From the NCBI GenBank assembly GCA_002786025.1, contig NHNW01000008.1, forward strand, positions 806,001 to 870,000: a DNA stretch of 64,000 nucleotides. The letters are read 5' to 3'. The notes under the pieces were generated by a model. That model searched no databases. It was given only the letters and a program-made list of their open reading frames with translations, and was not told the origin of the DNA. The translations under genes and the position numbers were made by a program. This DNA comes from Zasmidium citrigriseum (lineage: Eukaryota; Ascomycota; Dothideomycetes; Mycosphaerellales; Mycosphaerellaceae). Of the stretch, positions 63,606 to 64,000 are shown piece after piece; position 1 is the stretch's first letter; each line of letters begins with the position of its first letter.

Positions 63606-64000
63606 CTACTCGTCCATTGGGCCGAGTCTTTCGCCTTGACCCGCAGTCTGCGGTCTCCTGAGTTCCTGCACCTCAGTTCTCAAACTCTCGACAACCTCAA
63701 CCATCTTCAAGACTCGCTCCTCGGCACGTGCCTCCTTCTCCTGAGCAGCTACATCAGCAGTAAGCTGCCGTCTCTCGATAAGATCCAGCTGCTTCTGCAC
63801 CACGGGCCCAACAGGCGACTTCAACCGATGAGCCAAATCTCGCAGCCCCGTGGCTAATTCTTTCCACTCCTCATCACTTACCATCATCGACTCTAGCACC
63901 CGACCATGCTCCTCTATTCGCGGCTGCACCATGCTCAACTTCGCAATAACCCTCTCAACCAGACCCTTAGCTCCACTCAAGAACTCCGCCATGTCACTGG
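63606..64000 (-). CDS. Coiled-coil protein related to the gene at 62570, partial at the window edge
   Basis: The frame is open to the right edge. An ATG at 63992 would give 128 residues (MAEFLSGAKGLVERVIAKLS...), but comparison with the neighbour suggests this Met is internal (neighbour: SVLQEAEELVQDIADKL) and that about 80 N-terminal residues lie beyond the window. Shared features are the run of helix and LRDLAHRLKSPVGPVVQKQL followed by a heptad-rich end (RVLKMVEVVESLRTEVQELR). It is a tandem duplicate of the gene to its left. Function unknown. Confidence 0.65.
   Translation of the reverse strand, partial: SDMAEFLSGAKGLVERVIAKLSMVQPRIEEHGRVLESMMVSDEEWKELATGLRDLAHRLKSPVGPVVQKQLDLIERRQLTADVAAQEKEARAEERVLKMVEVVESLRTEVQELRRPQTAGQGERLGPMDE

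Noticed and set aside
1..64000. CRISPR arrays, bacterial operons, phage or plasmid features
   Set aside because: The window is eukaryotic with spliced genes; no direct-repeat arrays of that kind are seen.

Overview
The window is nuclear DNA of a filamentous ascomycete (Pezizomycotina), most likely a Dothideomycete of the Mycosphaerellales/Capnodiales type. The evidence is consistently short (about 47-92 bp) GT-AG introns with CTAAC/CTGAC branch sites, single-copy eukaryotic housekeeping genes (septin, histone chaperone, VAP, Dre2, bL32m), and fungal accessory families (HET, Zn2Cys6, F-box/2EXR-like, GPI-type secreted proteins). The order is inferred from gene content only. Exon boundaries were read by eye from splice motifs and reading-frame continuity.

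Left part (1-16.2 kb): a 5'-truncated HET-domain gene; an acyl-CoA:6-APA acyltransferase-like (peptidase C45) gene; a coiled-coil gene with a GC-AG intron; a mitochondrial CGFS glutaredoxin (Grx5) divergent from a phosphopantothenoylcysteine decarboxylase with an unusual N-terminal membrane helix; a four-helix membrane protein; a 1.9 kb gene-poor stretch with a GC-rich fold-back repeat; a long low-complexity protein; a GPI-type secreted protein; and Rtt106.

Middle (16.9-33.9 kb): a CmcJ/AsaB-like oxidoreductase; three related F-box genes in a cluster; a very small Zn2Cys6 regulator whose zinc cluster is split by a 36-bp micro-exon; a 3.25 kb stretch without a supportable gene; then a compact housekeeping block (SERF-like, VAP/Scs2, UBA-UBX protein, Nop15) and a secreted bicupin of the oxalate decarboxylase/oxidase family.

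33.9-50 kb: gene-sparse DNA, a secreted selenium-binding-protein/methanethiol-oxidase-like gene, a secreted cysteine-rich protein, an F-box gene, a plasma-membrane type casein kinase I (Yck family), an F-box-like gene, a metallophosphoesterase and another F-box-like gene. Three signal-peptide genes (bicupin, SBP-like, Cys-rich) are consecutive between 32.3 and 39.1 kb.

Right part (50-64 kb): an MFS sugar transporter, an unknown two-exon gene, Dre2, an unknown acidic protein, a secreted six-hairpin glycosidase, a protein with four copies of an 18-residue ubiquitin-binding-like repeat, Cdc10-type septin, mitochondrial bL32, and two adjacent related coiled-coil genes, the last cut by the window edge.

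Most genes are single-copy core genes with no operon-like logic. The most interesting points are the bicupin active-site lid, which reads as oxalate oxidase rather than decarboxylase, next to a second possible peroxide-producing secreted enzyme; the MIU-like repeat protein; the micro-exon Zn2Cys6 gene; and the F-box cluster.
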